Shown: piece by piece, positions 34,215-44,240 of the stretch
How positions within the stretch are numbered: position 1 is the first letter of the stretch
How the letters are laid out: each line of letters begins with the position of its first letter
NCBI GenBank assembly: GCA_019635415.1
Contig: JAHBZN010000002.1
Location: 372,001-436,000, forward strand
Source: Ramlibacter sp.
Lineage (GTDB): Bacteria > Pseudomonadota > Gammaproteobacteria > Burkholderiales > Burkholderiaceae_C
Length of the DNA: 64,000 bases
Direction of reading: 5' to 3'
Program-made: the position numbers and the translations under genes
The notes under the pieces: model-generated
The model's input: only the letters and a program-made list of their open reading frames with translations
The model's database searches: none
What the model was told of the DNA's origin: nothing

Positions 34215-34374
34215 GGTGACAGCTCCAGTTGATTGCAGGCGCAAGGGTAGCGCCTGTGGCTGGGGCCGCCAATCACCTGCATGACAGGCGGGCGGCGCCG
34301 CTGTCCCCCTGTTCATGGCGCCGCTGCGGCGCTACGATGCCGTTCAGGCGGGGAGTCCGCTCCAGGAGGTCAAG

Positions 34375-35835
34375 ATGCAACGCGGAACATGGGGAGGTGT
34401 GGGCGGACTCGTCCTGGCGGGCCTGCTTGCGGCCTGTGCTTCGCCGCCGGCCGACTCGGCGTTGAGCCCGCTTCTGGCGGCGCGCAAGGCCATGGGTGGT
34501 GGTGAATCCCTGCAAACCTTGCGCTATGGGGGCCATGGCACGGGCGCAACGCTGGGGCAGGCCTGGTTGCCAGGCATGGCCTGGCCCCGCACCGAGATCA
34601 GCAGCTTCTCGCGCTTTGTGGACTACGGCCACGCCGCCTTGCGCGAGGACGTGGTGCGCAGCCGCGCCGAGGCCACCGGGGGCGGCGCCTTGCCGCTCAT
34701 GGGGCAGGGCATGCAGCGCACCAGTGGTCTGCTGCGCGGCCCCTACGCCTGGAACCTGGCCGGCACGTCAGCCGTGGCCGCGCCGGTGGCCCTGGACAGC
34801 CGCATCCATGACCTGTGGACCACGCCTCACGGGGTGGTCGAGGCGGCGTTGCGCAACCGGGCGTCGGTGCGCGTCGAGGCCGGTGTCACCGCCGTGTCGT
34901 TCAGCATGCCCGACCAGTTCAGCGCCACGCTCTACCTCGATGCGCAGGGGCTGGTCGAGCGCGTGGACTCCGTGCTGCCCAACCCGGTGCTGGGGGACAT
35001 GCCGTCCACCACCGTGTATTCCGACTACAGGGAATTTGGCAGCGTGAAGTTCCCCACGCGCATCCGGCAGAACCAGGGGGGCTTTCCGGTGCTGGACCTG
35101 CAGGTCACGCAGGTCCAGGTCAACGGCACCGAGGACACCGCCGTCCCCGAAGCGGTGCTGCAGGCCACCGAGCGGGTCGTGGCCCAGGCTGCCGCGCCGG
35201 GGGTGTGGTTTCTTGGCGGTGGCTCGCACAACAGCGTTCTTGTCGAGATGAAGGACTACCTGGTGCTGGTGGAAAGCCCGCTGTACGACGGACGCGCTCA
35301 GGCGGTGTTGGCTGAGGCGCGCCGGCTGGTGCCAGGCAAGGAGCTGCGCTACGTCATCAACTCGCATCACCATTTCGACCATGCTGGCGGGCTGCGTGCC
35401 GCGGCCGCGCAAGGCGCCGCGCTCATCGTCAGTGAACAGGCGCGGCCCTGGTTCGAGCGGGTGTTGGCCCATCCCAATGCCATCAAGCCTGATGCGCTTG
35501 CCCGCTCGGGCCGCAAGGCGGTGGTGCAGGGCGTGAACGGCCAGCGCAGCCTGAGCGACGGTGAGCGCACGATCGACATTTTCATGATCGAGGACAGCGC
35601 GCACGCGCAGGGTTTCATGATGGTGCATCTCCCGCGCGAACGTCTGCTGATCGAGGCCGACGCCTTTACTCCCGGGCCGCCGGGCGCACCGCCCCCTGCG
35701 GTACCCAATGCCAACCAGGTCAATCTGGCGCAGAACATCGAGCGGCTGAACCTGCAGGTGGACCGCATCCTGCCGCTGCACGGGCGCATGGTGCCCTTGG
35801 CGGACCTGTACGCGGCGATCGGCCGCAGGCCCTGA
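34375..35835 (+). CDS. Metallo-beta-lactamase-fold lipoprotein
   Basis: The 486-residue predicted lipoprotein has signal peptide MQRGTWGGVGGLVLAGLLAAC with lipobox LAAC. Residues 30-270 form an uncharacterised beta-rich domain. The C-terminal MBL domain has the metal motif INSHHHFDHAGGLRA (HHxDH type) and later acidic and His ligands in IEADAFTP and LPLHGRMV. ATG 34375 follows CAGGAGG. The substrate is unknown; a hydrolase of the periplasm or outer-membrane face is likely. Confidence 0.83.
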   Translation: MQRGTWGGVGGLVLAGLLAACASPPADSALSPLLAARKAMGGGESLQTLRYGGHGTGATLGQAWLPGMAWPRTEISSFSRFVDYGHAALREDVVRSRAEATGGGALPLMGQGMQRTSGLLRGPYAWNLAGTSAVAAPVALDSRIHDLWTTPHGVVEAALRNRASVRVEAGVTAVSFSMPDQFSATLYLDAQGLVERVDSVLPNPVLGDMPSTTVYSDYREFGSVKFPTRIRQNQGGFPVLDLQVTQVQVNGTEDTAVPEAVLQATERVVAQAAAPGVWFLGGGSHNSVLVEMKDYLVLVESPLYDGRAQAVLAEARRLVPGKELRYVINSHHHFDHAGGLRAAAAQGAALIVSEQARPWFERVLAHPNAIKPDALARSGRKAVVQGVNGQRSLSDGERTIDIFMIEDSAHAQGFMMVHLPRERLLIEADAFTPGPPGAPPPAVPNANQVNLAQNIERLNLQVDRILPLHGRMVPLADLYAAIGRRP

Positions 35836-35873
35836 TCCGTCTGGCCCACCTGAAGCCGCTTTCACGCCGGCTT

Positions 35874-35936
35874 TCAAGTCAAATTAACTGTCAGCCCTTG
35901 CTAGCTGGTCACTTGTTGCTATTGAAAATATAGCGA
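35874..35936 (-). repeat. Dispersed palindromic repeat, copy 6
   Basis: On the minus strand it reads GCTATATTTTCAATAGC, then AACAAGTGACC, then TAGCAAGGGCTGACAG. It lies in the 113-bp gap between two convergent genes, where it might also act as a hairpin terminator. Confidence 0.7.
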
Positions 35937-35948
35937 ATGATGTGACTG

Positions 35949-38900
35949 CTACATGTTGCGGCGGTATTGCCCGCCGACTTCAAACAGCGCGCTGGTGATC
36001 TGGCCCAGCGAGCAGACACGCACCGCGTCCATCAGCACCTCGAAAACGTTGTGGTTGTCGATCACCGCCTGGCGCAGCCGCGCCAGTGTGGCGGGTGCGG
36101 CGTCGGCGTGACGTGCATGGAAGTCCTGCAGGCGCTGGAGCTGGCTCTTCTTCTCGTCGTCGGTGGAGCGCGCCAGCTCGAGCTTGTCCATGACCTGGTC
36201 GCCCTGCGGATTGCGGAAGGTGTTGACGCCGATGATGGGCAGCTCGCCGGTGTGCTTGAGCATCTCGTAGTGCATGGACTCATCCTGGATGCGGCCGCGC
36301 TGGTAGCCCGTCTCCATGGCGCCGAGCACGCCGCCACGCTCGGCGATGCGCTCGAATTCGGCCAGCACGGCTTCCTCGACCAGCTCGGTCAGCTCCTCGA
36401 TGATGAAGGCGCCCTGGTTCGGGTTCTCGTTCTTGGCCAGGCCCCACTCACGGTTGATGATGAGCTGGATCGCCATGGCGCGGCGCACCGAGTCTTCGGT
36501 GGGCGTGGTGATGGCCTCGTCGAAGGCGTTGGTGTGCAGGCTGTTGCAGTTGTCGTAGATGGCGATCAGCGCCTGCAGCGTGGTGCGGATGTCGTTGAAC
36601 TGGATTTCCTGCGCATGCAGGCTGCGGCCCGAGGTCTGGATGTGGTACTTGAGCTTCTGGCTGCGTTCGTTGGCGCCGTATTTTTCCTTCATGGCCACGG
36701 CCCAGATGCGGCGCGCCACGCGGCCCATCACCGTGTACTCCGGGTCCATGCCGTTGCTGAAGAAGAAGCTGAGGTTGGGTGCGAAGTCATCGATGTGCAT
36801 GCCGCGCGCCAGGTAGGCCTCGACGAAGGTGAAGCCGTTGGACAGGGTGAACGCGAGCTGACTGATCGGATTGGCACCGGCCTCGGCGATGTGGTAGCCG
36901 CTGATCGACACGCTGTAGAAGTTGCGCACGTTGTGGTGCACGAAATACTGCGCGATGTCACCCATGACCTTGAGGCTGAACTCGGTGCTGAAGATGCAGG
37001 TGTTCTGGCCCTGGTCTTCCTTCAGGATGTCGGCCTGCACGGTGCCGCGCACATTGGCCAGCACCCACTCGCGGATCTTGGCCGCTTCGGTGTCGGTGGG
37101 TTCGCGGCCATTCTCGGCCTTGAATTTGTCCAGGTTCTGGTCGATGGCGGTGTTCATGAACATCGCCAGGATGGACGGCGCCGGGCCGTTGATCGTCATG
37201 CTCACGCTGGTGCTCGGATTGCACAGGTCAAAGCCGCTGTACAGCACCTTCATGTCGTCCAGCGTGGCAATGCTCACACCACTGTTGCCCACCTTGCCAT
37301 AGATGTCAGGCCGCAGGTCAGGGTCGTTGCCGTAGAGCGTGACCGAGTCGAACGCGGTGGACAGGCGCTTGGCCGGCATGCCCTCGCTGAGCAGCCGGAA
37401 GCGCCGGTTGGTGCGGAACGGGTCGCCTTCGCCCGCGAACATGCGTGTGGGGTCCTCGCCCTCGCGCTTGAAGGCAAAGGTGCCGGCGGTGTAGGGGTAG
37501 CTGCCCGGGACGTTGTCCAGCATCAGCCATTTGAGAATCTCGCCATGGTCCTCGTACTGCGGCAGGGCCACCTTGCGGATGGTGGTGCCCGAAAGGGACC
37601 GGGTGGTCAGCGCGGTGCGGATTTCCTTGTCGCGGATCTTCACGACATACTCGTCGCCCGCATAGGCCTTCCGCATCTCGGGCCACTGGTCCAGCAGTTT
37701 CTTCTCGGCGGCGCCCAGATGGGCTTCGCGCTGCCGGGCCAGCTCGTCCAGCGCCTTGACGGCATTCTCCTTCTGGGGCGCGGCGGCCTGCAGCATGCGC
37801 ATCGATTCGCGCAGTTGCTGGGTTTCCCTTGCAAGGACGGCCTGCCCGCGCGCCCGCTTCTTGTAGCCGCGCACGGTGTCGCTGATCTCGGCCAGGTAGC
37901 GCGTGCGGGCGGCGGGGACCACGGGCGTCTGGTTGGTGCTGTGGCGCCCCCTGATCTGCGGCAGGCTGCCGGCCTTCAGCGCCAGGCCGAGGTCGGCCAG
38001 GCGGCCCTTGAGTGCCTGGTACAGGGCGGTGACCCCATCGTCGTTGAAGCGCGCCGCCATGGTGCCGAACACGGGCATCTGGTCGGGGCTCTGGCCCCAG
38101 GCTTCCCGGTTGCGCTGCACCTGCTTGGCCACATCGCGCAGTGCGTCGGCTGCGCCCTTGCGGTCGAACTTGTTGATGGCAACGAACTCGGCAAAGTCCA
38201 GCATGTCGATTTTTTCGAGCTGGCTGGCCGCGCCGAATTCGGGGGTCATCACATACATGGGCACGTCCACATGGGGCACGATGGCGGCATCCCCCTGGCC
38301 GATGCCGGAGGTTTCGACCACGATCAGGTCAAAACCGGCGGCCTTGCAGCTGGCGATCACGTCGGGCAGGGCGGCCGAAATCTCGCTGCCGAAGTCGCGT
38401 GTGGCGAGGCTGCGCATGAACACGCGGGCGCCCTGCTGCCAAGGTGCGATGGCGTTCATCCGGATGCGGTCGCCAAGCAGGGCGCCGCCGCTCTTGCGCC
38501 GGCTGGGGTCGATGGAGATGACGGCCACGCGCAGGCTGTCCGTCTGGTCCAGCCGCAGGCGGCGGATCAGCTCGTCGGTGAGGGACGATTTGCCGGCGCC
38601 GCCGGTGCCCGTGATGCCCAGCACCGGAATCCGGGTGCCGGCCGCGGCCTGCCGGATGGCCTCGACCACGCGGGCGTCGGCGGCGCCATTTTCCAGAGCC
38701 GTGACGAGCTGGGCCAGCGCACGCCAGTTCATTTCGCCGTGCCCCTGGATGGCCTGGATGTCGGTGGGCGCATAGGGTGTGAGGTCCTTGTCACAGCGCA
38801 TCACCATTTCGCCGATCATGCCGGCCAGACCCATGCGCTGGCCGTCCTCCGGGCTGTAGATCCGGGTCACGCCGTAGGCCTGCAGTTCCCGGATCTCGGG

Positions 38901-39242
38901 GGGCACGATCACGCCGCCGCCGCCGCCGAACACCTGGATATGCTCGCCGCCGCGCGCCTTGAGCAGATCCACCATGTACTTGAAGTACTCCACATGGCCA
39001 CCCTGGTAGCTGCTGATGGCGATGCCCTGCGCGTCTTCCTGAAGGGCTGCCGTGACGACCTCATCGACGCTGCGGTTGTGGCCCAGGTGGATGACCTCGG
39101 CGCCCATGCCCTGGAGGATGCGCCGCATGATGTTGATCGCCGCATCGTGCCCGTCGAACAGGCTGGCCGCCGTGACGAAGCGCACCTTGTGCGTGGGGCG
39201 GTAGTTGGCGAGCGCCTTGAATTCGGCGGACAGGTCGGTCAT
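35949..39242 (-). CDS. icmF: Fused isobutyryl-CoA mutase IcmF
   Basis: An adenosylcobalamin-dependent acyl-CoA mutase fused to its own G-protein chaperone, 1097 residues. Order: B12-binding domain ([16 protein letters not shown], with base-off His), MeaB-like GTPase (P loop [15 protein letters not shown], then [10 protein letters not shown] and [10 protein letters not shown]), then the mutase TIM barrel ([31 protein letters not shown]). IcmF interconverts isobutyryl- and n-butyryl-CoA; related fusions act on pivalyl-CoA. ATG 39242 is preceded by a palindromic operator (39271-39292), which suggests control with branched-chain amino acid degradation. Confidence 0.93.
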   Translation of the reverse strand: MTDLSAEFKALANYRPTHKVRFVTAASLFDGHDAAINIMRRILQGMGAEVIHLGHNRSVDEVVTAALQEDAQGIAISSYQGGHVEYFKYMVDLLKARGGEHIQVFGGGGGVIVPPEIRELQAYGVTRIYSPEDGQRMGLAGMIGEMVMRCDKDLTPYAPTDIQAIQGHGEMNWRALAQLVTALENGAADARVVEAIRQAAAGTRIPVLGITGTGGAGKSSLTDELIRRLRLDQTDSLRVAVISIDPSRRKSGGALLGDRIRMNAIAPWQQGARVFMRSLATRDFGSEISAALPDVIASCKAAGFDLIVVETSGIGQGDAAIVPHVDVPMYVMTPEFGAASQLEKIDMLDFAEFVAINKFDRKGAADALRDVAKQVQRNREAWGQSPDQMPVFGTMAARFNDDGVTALYQALKGRLADLGLALKAGSLPQIRGRHSTNQTPVVPAARTRYLAEISDTVRGYKKRARGQAVLARETQQLRESMRMLQAAAPQKENAVKALDELARQREAHLGAAEKKLLDQWPEMRKAYAGDEYVVKIRDKEIRTALTTRSLSGTTIRKVALPQYEDHGEILKWLMLDNVPGSYPYTAGTFAFKREGEDPTRMFAGEGDPFRTNRRFRLLSEGMPAKRLSTAFDSVTLYGNDPDLRPDIYGKVGNSGVSIATLDDMKVLYSGFDLCNPSTSVSMTINGPAPSILAMFMNTAIDQNLDKFKAENGREPTDTEAAKIREWVLANVRGTVQADILKEDQGQNTCIFSTEFSLKVMGDIAQYFVHHNVRNFYSVSISGYHIAEAGANPISQLAFTLSNGFTFVEAYLARGMHIDDFAPNLSFFFSNGMDPEYTVMGRVARRIWAVAMKEKYGANERSQKLKYHIQTSGRSLHAQEIQFNDIRTTLQALIAIYDNCNSLHTNAFDEAITTPTEDSVRRAMAIQLIINREWGLAKNENPNQGAFIIEELTELVEEAVLAEFERIAERGGVLGAMETGYQRGRIQDESMHYEMLKHTGELPIIGVNTFRNPQGDQVMDKLELARSTDDEKKSQLQRLQDFHARHADAAPATLARLRQAVIDNHNVFEVLMDAVRVCSLGQITSALFEVGGQYRRNM

Positions 39243-39270
39243 GGTGTTGTCTCCGGCTTCGGTTAGAAGC

Positions 39271-39292
39271 TTTACGTTTACGTAAACGTCAA
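39271..39292 (-). promoter_or_regulatory. Palindromic operator (LiuR-like) upstream of icmF
   Basis: The + strand holds TTTACGTTTACGTAAACG (39271-39288) followed by TCAA, with the central palindrome GTTTACGTAAAC. It lies 29-50 bp before the icmF start. MerR-type LiuR regulators of branched-chain amino acid and fatty-acid degradation recognise sites of this TTTACGT...ACGTAAA form. Confidence 0.6.
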
Positions 39293-39418
39293 TCTTAGCG
39301 ATTTTCCCGCAAATGAAAAGCTGCCACCGGATCTGTGCCCTCGGGCGCGCCCCTGAACCGGCGCCAAGCCGGTAAAACCCGTGGGGCGGGCCAGAGGCTG
39401 GCAAAATTGGCACTGATC

Positions 39419-39901
39419 ATGAACCCATCCAACCCACTCCAACCCCTGTCTGCCGATGCACCCCCAACCGCCCCTGCGGCGGGCGGCGAATCCTCAACGG
39501 TGCGGCCAGCCCAGGGCTATGCCGGTGACGTATCGCCTGAACTGGCCTGCCAGTGGTGGCAGGCAGGCGACGCGGTGCTGGTGGACGTGCGCACGGACGC
39601 CGAACGCGAATGGGTCGGGTTTGTGCCTGGCGCCGTGCCACTGGCCTGGAAGCAGTGGCCGGGCATGGCGATGAATCCCGGTTTTGACGATGGCCTCAAG
39701 GCGGCGGTGCCTGCGGGCGGCAAAGTGGTCCTGCTGTGCCGCAGCGGGGCACGATCGGTTGCTGCCGCCCGGCGTGCCACCGAGCTGGGCCTTCAGGCCT
39801 ACAACATCCTGGAAGGCTTCGAAGGCGATCCGGACGCCCAGGCCCAGCGTGGCCACGTGGGCGGCTGGCGCTTCCGCGGCCTGCCGTGGCGCCAGGGCTG
39901 A
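39419..39901 (+). CDS. Rhodanese-like sulfurtransferase domain protein
   Basis: A 160-residue single rhodanese domain after a 35-residue Pro/Ala-rich leader. It has LVDVRTDAEREWVGFVPGAV and the active-site Cys in VLLCRSGARSVAAA. It starts at ATG 39419; the frame is open further upstream, but that region contains the icmF promoter. It probably handles sulfane sulfur; the partner is unknown. Confidence 0.85.
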   Translation: MNPSNPLQPLSADAPPTAPAAGGESSTVRPAQGYAGDVSPELACQWWQAGDAVLVDVRTDAEREWVGFVPGAVPLAWKQWPGMAMNPGFDDGLKAAVPAGGKVVLLCRSGARSVAAARRATELGLQAYNILEGFEGDPDAQAQRGHVGGWRFRGLPWRQG

Positions 39902-39958
39902 GCCACAGCGCCTTTTCATTCTTTCCCTGTTTCCTCTTTCTGAAAGCGACCCCGCGCC

Positions 39959-41188
39959 ATGCCCGTGAACCTGCCTTCTCCCCTCTCTGCTGACCTGCAT
40001 GCCGTGCCGGGCGTGCGCATTGGCGTGGCCGAAGCGGGCGTTCGCAAGGCGAATCGCAAGGACCTGACGGTGGTGCTGATCGACGAGGGCGCGGCGGTGG
40101 CCGGGGTGTTCACGCGCAACCGCTTCTGCGCGGCACCCGTGCAGGTCTGCCGGGAGCACCTGGCGGCGGGGCAGGGCATTCGCGCGATGGTGATCAACAC
40201 CGGCAATGCCAATGCCGGCACGGGCGAGGATGGCTTGGTGCGCGCGCGCTCGACCTGCATTGCGCTGGCGCGCCATCTGGACCTGTCGCCTGAGCAGATC
40301 CTGCCCTTTTCGACGGGCGTGATCATGGAGCCGCTGCCCACTGATCGGATCGAGGCCGGCCTGCCGGCTGCGCTCGCCGACGCCCAGGCCGGGCACTGGC
40401 TGCGCGCTGCTGAAGGCATCATGACCACTGACACCGTGCCCAAGGCATTCAGCACGCGCATCTCGTTGGGTGGCGTGCCCGTGACCATTACCGGCATCAG
40501 CAAGGGCGCCGGCATGATCCGCCCCAACATGGCGACCATGCTGGGTTTCATGGCGACCGATGCGGCCATCGCGCCCGCGCTCATGCATCAGCTGGCCACG
40601 GAACTGGCCGACGGCTCGTTCAATCGCGTCACGGTGGACGGTGACACGTCGACGAACGATTCGTTCGTGGTCATTGCCACCGGCAAGGTGACCCATCCGG
40701 TCGTCACCTCGCTGGACAGCGCGGACGGCCGCGTCCTGAAGGAGGCCATGCTGGACGTGGCGCGGCGCCTGGCGCAGGCCATCGTGCGGGACGGCGAGGG
40801 CGCGACCAAGTTCATCGCGATCCGGGTGGAGGGGGGCCGCACGGGCGACGAGTGCCGGCAGGTGGCCTATTCGATTGCGCATTCGCCGCTGGTCAAGACG
40901 GCCTTCTTCGCGAGCGATCCGAATCTGGGCCGTATCCTGGCGGCCGTGGGCTACGCGGGCATCGAAGACCTCGATCAGACGCGGATCGACCTGTACCTGG
41001 ACGATGTGCATGTGGCCGTCAACGGGGGGCGCAATCCTGCCTACCGCGAGGAGGACGGCCAGCGCGTGATGAAGCAGAGCGAAATCACGGTGCGCGTGAA
41101 CCTGGGGCGCGGCGACGCGGCCGACACGGTCTGGACCTGCGACTTCAGTCACGACTACGTGACCATCAACGCCGACTACAGGTCCTGA
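39959..41188 (+). CDS. argJ: Glutamate N-acetyltransferase/amino-acid N-acetyltransferase ArgJ
   Basis: ArgJ is the bifunctional arginine-pathway enzyme that transfers the acetyl group from N-acetylornithine to glutamate. It self-cleaves before a Thr, seen here in [31 protein letters not shown] and [11 protein letters not shown] are also hallmark segments. The 409-residue length is standard. The C-terminal [12 protein letters not shown] ending matches the family. Confidence 0.97.
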   Translation: MPVNLPSPLSADLHAVPGVRIGVAEAGVRKANRKDLTVVLIDEGAAVAGVFTRNRFCAAPVQVCREHLAAGQGIRAMVINTGNANAGTGEDGLVRARSTCIALARHLDLSPEQILPFSTGVIMEPLPTDRIEAGLPAALADAQAGHWLRAAEGIMTTDTVPKAFSTRISLGGVPVTITGISKGAGMIRPNMATMLGFMATDAAIAPALMHQLATELADGSFNRVTVDGDTSTNDSFVVIATGKVTHPVVTSLDSADGRVLKEAMLDVARRLAQAIVRDGEGATKFIAIRVEGGRTGDECRQVAYSIAHSPLVKTAFFASDPNLGRILAAVGYAGIEDLDQTRIDLYLDDVHVAVNGGRNPAYREEDGQRVMKQSEITVRVNLGRGDAADTVWTCDFSHDYVTINADYRS

Positions 41189-41281
41189 CCCGTCGCTCGT
41201 CGGTCGGAAGGCACCCGATGCGCGGTGCGGCGAGGGACCGACAGGCCGGTGCCGGACAAGAACCTCTGAAAGGACAAGCTG

Positions 41282-42148
41282 GTGAATGAAAAGTTCGAGC
41301 AACTGATGGAGCGCGCCGGCGCGCTGCTGTCGCGCATCGAGGCCATCCTGCCGCAGCCGCTGGGCGCACCCGACTGGCATGCGGCCGTGGCCTGGCGGTA
41401 CCGCAAGCGCTCATCGGGCCATGGCTCGCTGGAGCCGGTGCGGCATGTGTCGGACATGCGGTTGGGCAGCCTGCGGGAGATCGATCCGCAGAAGGAAAAG
41501 ATCCAGCGCAACACCCTGCAGTTCGTCGAAGGCAAGCTGGGCAACAACGTGTTGCTGACCGGCGCGCGTGGCACGGGAAAGTCCTCGCTGATCAAGGCCT
41601 GCCTGAACGAATACGCGCCACGGGGGTTGCGGCTGATCGAGGTGGACAAGTCCGATCTGGTGGACTTGCCCGACATCGTGGAGGTGGTCTCGGGCCGGCC
41701 CGAGAAGTTCATCGTGTTCTGCGACGATCTGAGCTTCGAGGACGGCGAGCCTGGCTACAAGGCGCTCAAGTCCATTCTTGACGGATCGGTGGCGGCAGCC
41801 ACGCCCAACGTGCTGATCTATGCGACCAGCAACCGGCGCCATCTGCTGCCCGAGTACATGAAGGAAAACCTGACTTACCAGCACACCGAAGACGGTGAGG
41901 TGCATCCGGGCGAGGTGGTCGAGGAAAAAATATCCCTCTCGGAGCGTTTTGGCCTGTGGGTCAGCTTCTACCCGTTCAGCCAGGAGGAATACCTGACCAT
42001 CGTGGCGCAGTGGCTGTCGTCGTTCGGCGTGCAGGCCCCCGCCATCGAGGCCGCGCGGCCGGAGGCCCTGGTCTGGGCACTCGAGCGTGGCTCGCGCAGC
42101 GGCCGCGTGGCCTACCAGTTCGCGCGCGACTACGCGGGTCGGCAGTGA
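41282..42148 (+). CDS. DUF815-family AAA-type ATPase
   Basis: The 288-residue ATPase has Walker A LLTGARGTGKSSLIKA, Walker B IVFCDDLSFEDGE, and sensor YATSNRRHLLPEYM. It belongs to the DUF815 group next to mutT/yacG/zapD in many beta-proteobacteria. The start is GTG 41282 with an AAAGGA upstream. Its stop overlaps the mutT start (GTGA). The biological role is unknown. Confidence 0.88.
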   Translation: MNEKFEQLMERAGALLSRIEAILPQPLGAPDWHAAVAWRYRKRSSGHGSLEPVRHVSDMRLGSLREIDPQKEKIQRNTLQFVEGKLGNNVLLTGARGTGKSSLIKACLNEYAPRGLRLIEVDKSDLVDLPDIVEVVSGRPEKFIVFCDDLSFEDGEPGYKALKSILDGSVAAATPNVLIYATSNRRHLLPEYMKENLTYQHTEDGEVHPGEVVEEKISLSERFGLWVSFYPFSQEEYLTIVAQWLSSFGVQAPAIEAARPEALVWALERGSRSGRVAYQFARDYAGRQ

Positions 42149-42618
42149 GCCGGGTACTGGTCGCGGACGCCGATCGCCCCCGCGAAGGCGGCGCGAACCG
42201 GCCGCCGGTGGATGTGGCCGTGGGGGTGCTGGTGCGGGCCGATGGCGCATTTCTGCTCACCTCGCGGCCCGAGGGCAAGGTCTATGCGGGGTACTGGGAG
42301 TTTCCGGGCGGCAAGGTGGAGCCCGGCGAAACCGTGGAACAGGCGCTGCGCCGTGAACTGCAGGAAGAGATCGGTGTCGCGGTGGTGTCGGCAACGCGGT
42401 GGCGCGTCGAGCGGGTGGACTACCCGCATGCACTGGTGCGGCTGAATTTCTGCAAGGTCCACGAATGGACCGGCGAATTGCAGATGCGCGAAGGGCAACA
42501 TTGTGCGTGGCAGCAGCTGCCGGTCGAGGTCGCGCCGGTCCTGCCTGGCACGATGCCCGTGCTCGACTGGTTTGCCGAGGAGCGGGGGCATGTTGGCGCT
42601 ACAACTTCTGTAGCGTAA
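42145..42618 (+). CDS. mutT: NUDIX hydrolase MutT
   Basis: The 157-residue protein has the full NUDIX box GGKVEPGETVEQALRRELQEEIGV. The N terminus VAVGVLVRADGAFLLTSRP fits the MutT/8-oxo-dGTPase group. It starts at GTG 42145, overlapping the stop of the previous gene by 4 bp. Its last codons (ATTSVA and stop) come from a copy of the dispersed repeat, so the repeat has set a new C terminus. Confidence 0.92.
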   Translation: MSRVLVADADRPREGGANRPPVDVAVGVLVRADGAFLLTSRPEGKVYAGYWEFPGGKVEPGETVEQALRRELQEEIGVAVVSATRWRVERVDYPHALVRLNFCKVHEWTGELQMREGQHCAWQQLPVEVAPVLPGTMPVLDWFAEERGHVGATTSVA

Positions 42619-42648
42619 AGTGACCGACAGGAAAGGACTGACAGCTGA
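42598..42648 (+). repeat. Dispersed palindromic repeat, copy 7
   Basis: GCTACAACTTCTGTAGC, then GTAAAGTGACC, then GGAAAGGACTGACAGC align without gaps to copy 1. The core hairpin spans the mutT stop codon. Confidence 0.75.
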
Positions 42649-42652
42649 TGGG

Positions 42653-42850
42653 CTACTGAAGCCGGGGGTCCCCGAAGGGCTGGTCTTCCGGAGGAGCCTC
42701 GGCGGGCATGCGAAACGATTCGTTGGCCCAGGCCCCCAGGTCCAGGTTCTTGCAGCGTTCGCTGCAGAAGGGGCGGTAGGGATTGGCGGAGGCGTAGAGG
42801 CTGTCACCTCCGCAGCCGGGGCAGCTCACCGTACGCGCCTTGGGATCCAT
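42653..42850 (-). CDS. yacG: DNA gyrase inhibitor YacG
   Basis: A 65-residue zinc protein: [13 protein letters not shown] and [15 protein letters not shown] supply the C-X2-C-X15-C-X3-C site. YacG binds GyrB in E. coli. ATG 42850 begins MDPKARTV. It is 2 bp downstream of zapD, as in the usual coaE-zapD-yacG order. Confidence 0.94.
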   Translation of the reverse strand: MDPKARTVSCPGCGGDSLYASANPYRPFCSERCKNLDLGAWANESFRMPAEAPPEDQPFGDPRLQ

Positions 42851-42852
42851 GG

Positions 42853-43608
42853 TCAGGAGCAAAGGGTCAGTTCGAAACCTGCGCTCTCGCTGCTGGCATG
42901 CAACCGGTCGTCATCGCCCAGGCTCATCAGTCGCACCGAAATCATCAACCGGTTGCCGCTGATTTCCGGCACCAGGTCCATGGCGGGGTCGATGCGCAGG
43001 CGCAGCAACTGGAACGTCCGGCCCTGGGGCAGGTTCTGCTGGAGCTGGCCGCCTGGCGCCATGACTTTCTGGGGCACGCCCGAGTCGCGCAACAACTTGA
43101 GCAGCAGGTGGATCGATTCAGCCAGCGGGGCCAGTGTGGCCGTCCAGCGTTCGAGATCCGTGCGCCGAAGGGTGGCGCTGCGGTGCTGCCATGCGTAGTA
43201 GGCCGGTAGGTCGAACTCGCAGGTGCCCCCGGGGATCCCGACGCGACTGCGGATGCTCATGAGCCAGTCGTTTTCCGTCAGCGACTGGCCTGCCTTGCCA
43301 GGCAGGTTGTTGAGCGCGCTGAAGCATCGGTCGAGCTGGCCAACCACCTCGTCGAGCACGCCTTCAGCGATGGCCGGATTGCCCCGGTAACCGTTGAGCA
43401 GTTGCTTCTGCTTTTCCAGGTCCTTGAGCACGTCAGACTTGAGGTCGGCGCGGGCCGCCACGTCCATCACTTCAAAAATGGTGGTGAGCGCGTAGTGATG
43501 GTCCAGGGCCTGATCCCGCTGGACCAGTTCCCCCAGGTGCTGGAACAGATGCTCCAGGCGCAAGTACGTCCGGATGCGTTCGTTAAAGGGGTACTCGTAC
43601 AGGATCAC
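42853..43608 (-). CDS. zapD: Cell division protein ZapD
   Basis: ZapD cross-links FtsZ filaments. The 251-residue protein begins at GTG 43608 ([21 protein letters not shown]), the invariant start of the family, and contains YYAWQHRSA and a C-terminal beta domain. A longer frame adds non-conserved residues and enters coaE. It lies between coaE and yacG. Confidence 0.94.
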   Translation of the reverse strand: MILYEYPFNERIRTYLRLEHLFQHLGELVQRDQALDHHYALTTIFEVMDVAARADLKSDVLKDLEKQKQLLNGYRGNPAIAEGVLDEVVGQLDRCFSALNNLPGKAGQSLTENDWLMSIRSRVGIPGGTCEFDLPAYYAWQHRSATLRRTDLERWTATLAPLAESIHLLLKLLRDSGVPQKVMAPGGQLQQNLPQGRTFQLLRLRIDPAMDLVPEISGNRLMISVRLMSLGDDDRLHASSESAGFELTLCS

Positions 43609-43630
43609 GCGGCAAATTCCAATCGTCCGA

Positions 43631-44239
43631 TCATAGCCCGAAGGTGCCTGCCCATTGGGTAACCAGCGCCTCCAACTGCTGCAAAGTGACGCCATCGTTG
43701 AAGATCACGTCGTCTGCAGCGGCGAGTCTCAGCGCCCGCGGTGCCTGGGCGGCCATGATGGCGCGTACCGCTTCCGGTGCCAGGCCACTGCGTGCGGTGA
43801 CACGTGCGACCTGGGTCTCGGGCCGGCAATCCACCACCATCACCCGGTCCAGTTGCCCCCGCCAGCGACCGGACTCCACCAGCAGGGGGATGTCGAATAC
43901 CAGGCAATGGTGGCCGGCCTGAATGGCCGCTGCGGCGCTGCGGGCAGTTTCCTGTCCGACCAGGGGGTGCACGATGGCCTCCAGGCGTTCCTTGGCTCGG
44001 CCGTCGGTGAAAGCGAGAGCCCGCATCCGATCGCGGTCCAGCGCGCCTTCCGAAGTGATGAAGTCCGGGCCAAAGGCCTGAGCGATGGCCGCAATGGCCG
44101 CGCCGCCTGAAGCGGTCACCTGACGGGCGATCGCGTCGGCATCCAGCAGAGCCGCGCCCCGCCCGACCAGTAAACGTGCCACCGTGCTTTTGCCGCTGCC
44201 AATGCCGCCGGTCAGGCCCAGCCTGAGCACGCCGGCCAC
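43631..44239 (-). CDS. coaE: Dephospho-CoA kinase CoaE
   Basis: CoaE catalyses the last step of coenzyme A synthesis. The P loop is LGLTGGIGSGKSTVARLL, with DADAIARQVT and VFDIPLLVESGRW further on. Length 202 is normal. It is adjacent to pilD with 1 bp between them. Confidence 0.97.
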   Translation of the reverse strand: MAGVLRLGLTGGIGSGKSTVARLLVGRGAALLDADAIARQVTASGGAAIAAIAQAFGPDFITSEGALDRDRMRALAFTDGRAKERLEAIVHPLVGQETARSAAAAIQAGHHCLVFDIPLLVESGRWRGQLDRVMVVDCRPETQVARVTARSGLAPEAVRAIMAAQAPRALRLAAADDVIFNDGVTLQQLEALVTQWAGTFGL

Positions 44240-44240
44240 G

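Noticed and set aside
35967..39266. 1099-codon open frame on the plus strand
   Set aside because: It lies antisense to icmF over its whole length, with no recognisable domain and mirror-frame composition.
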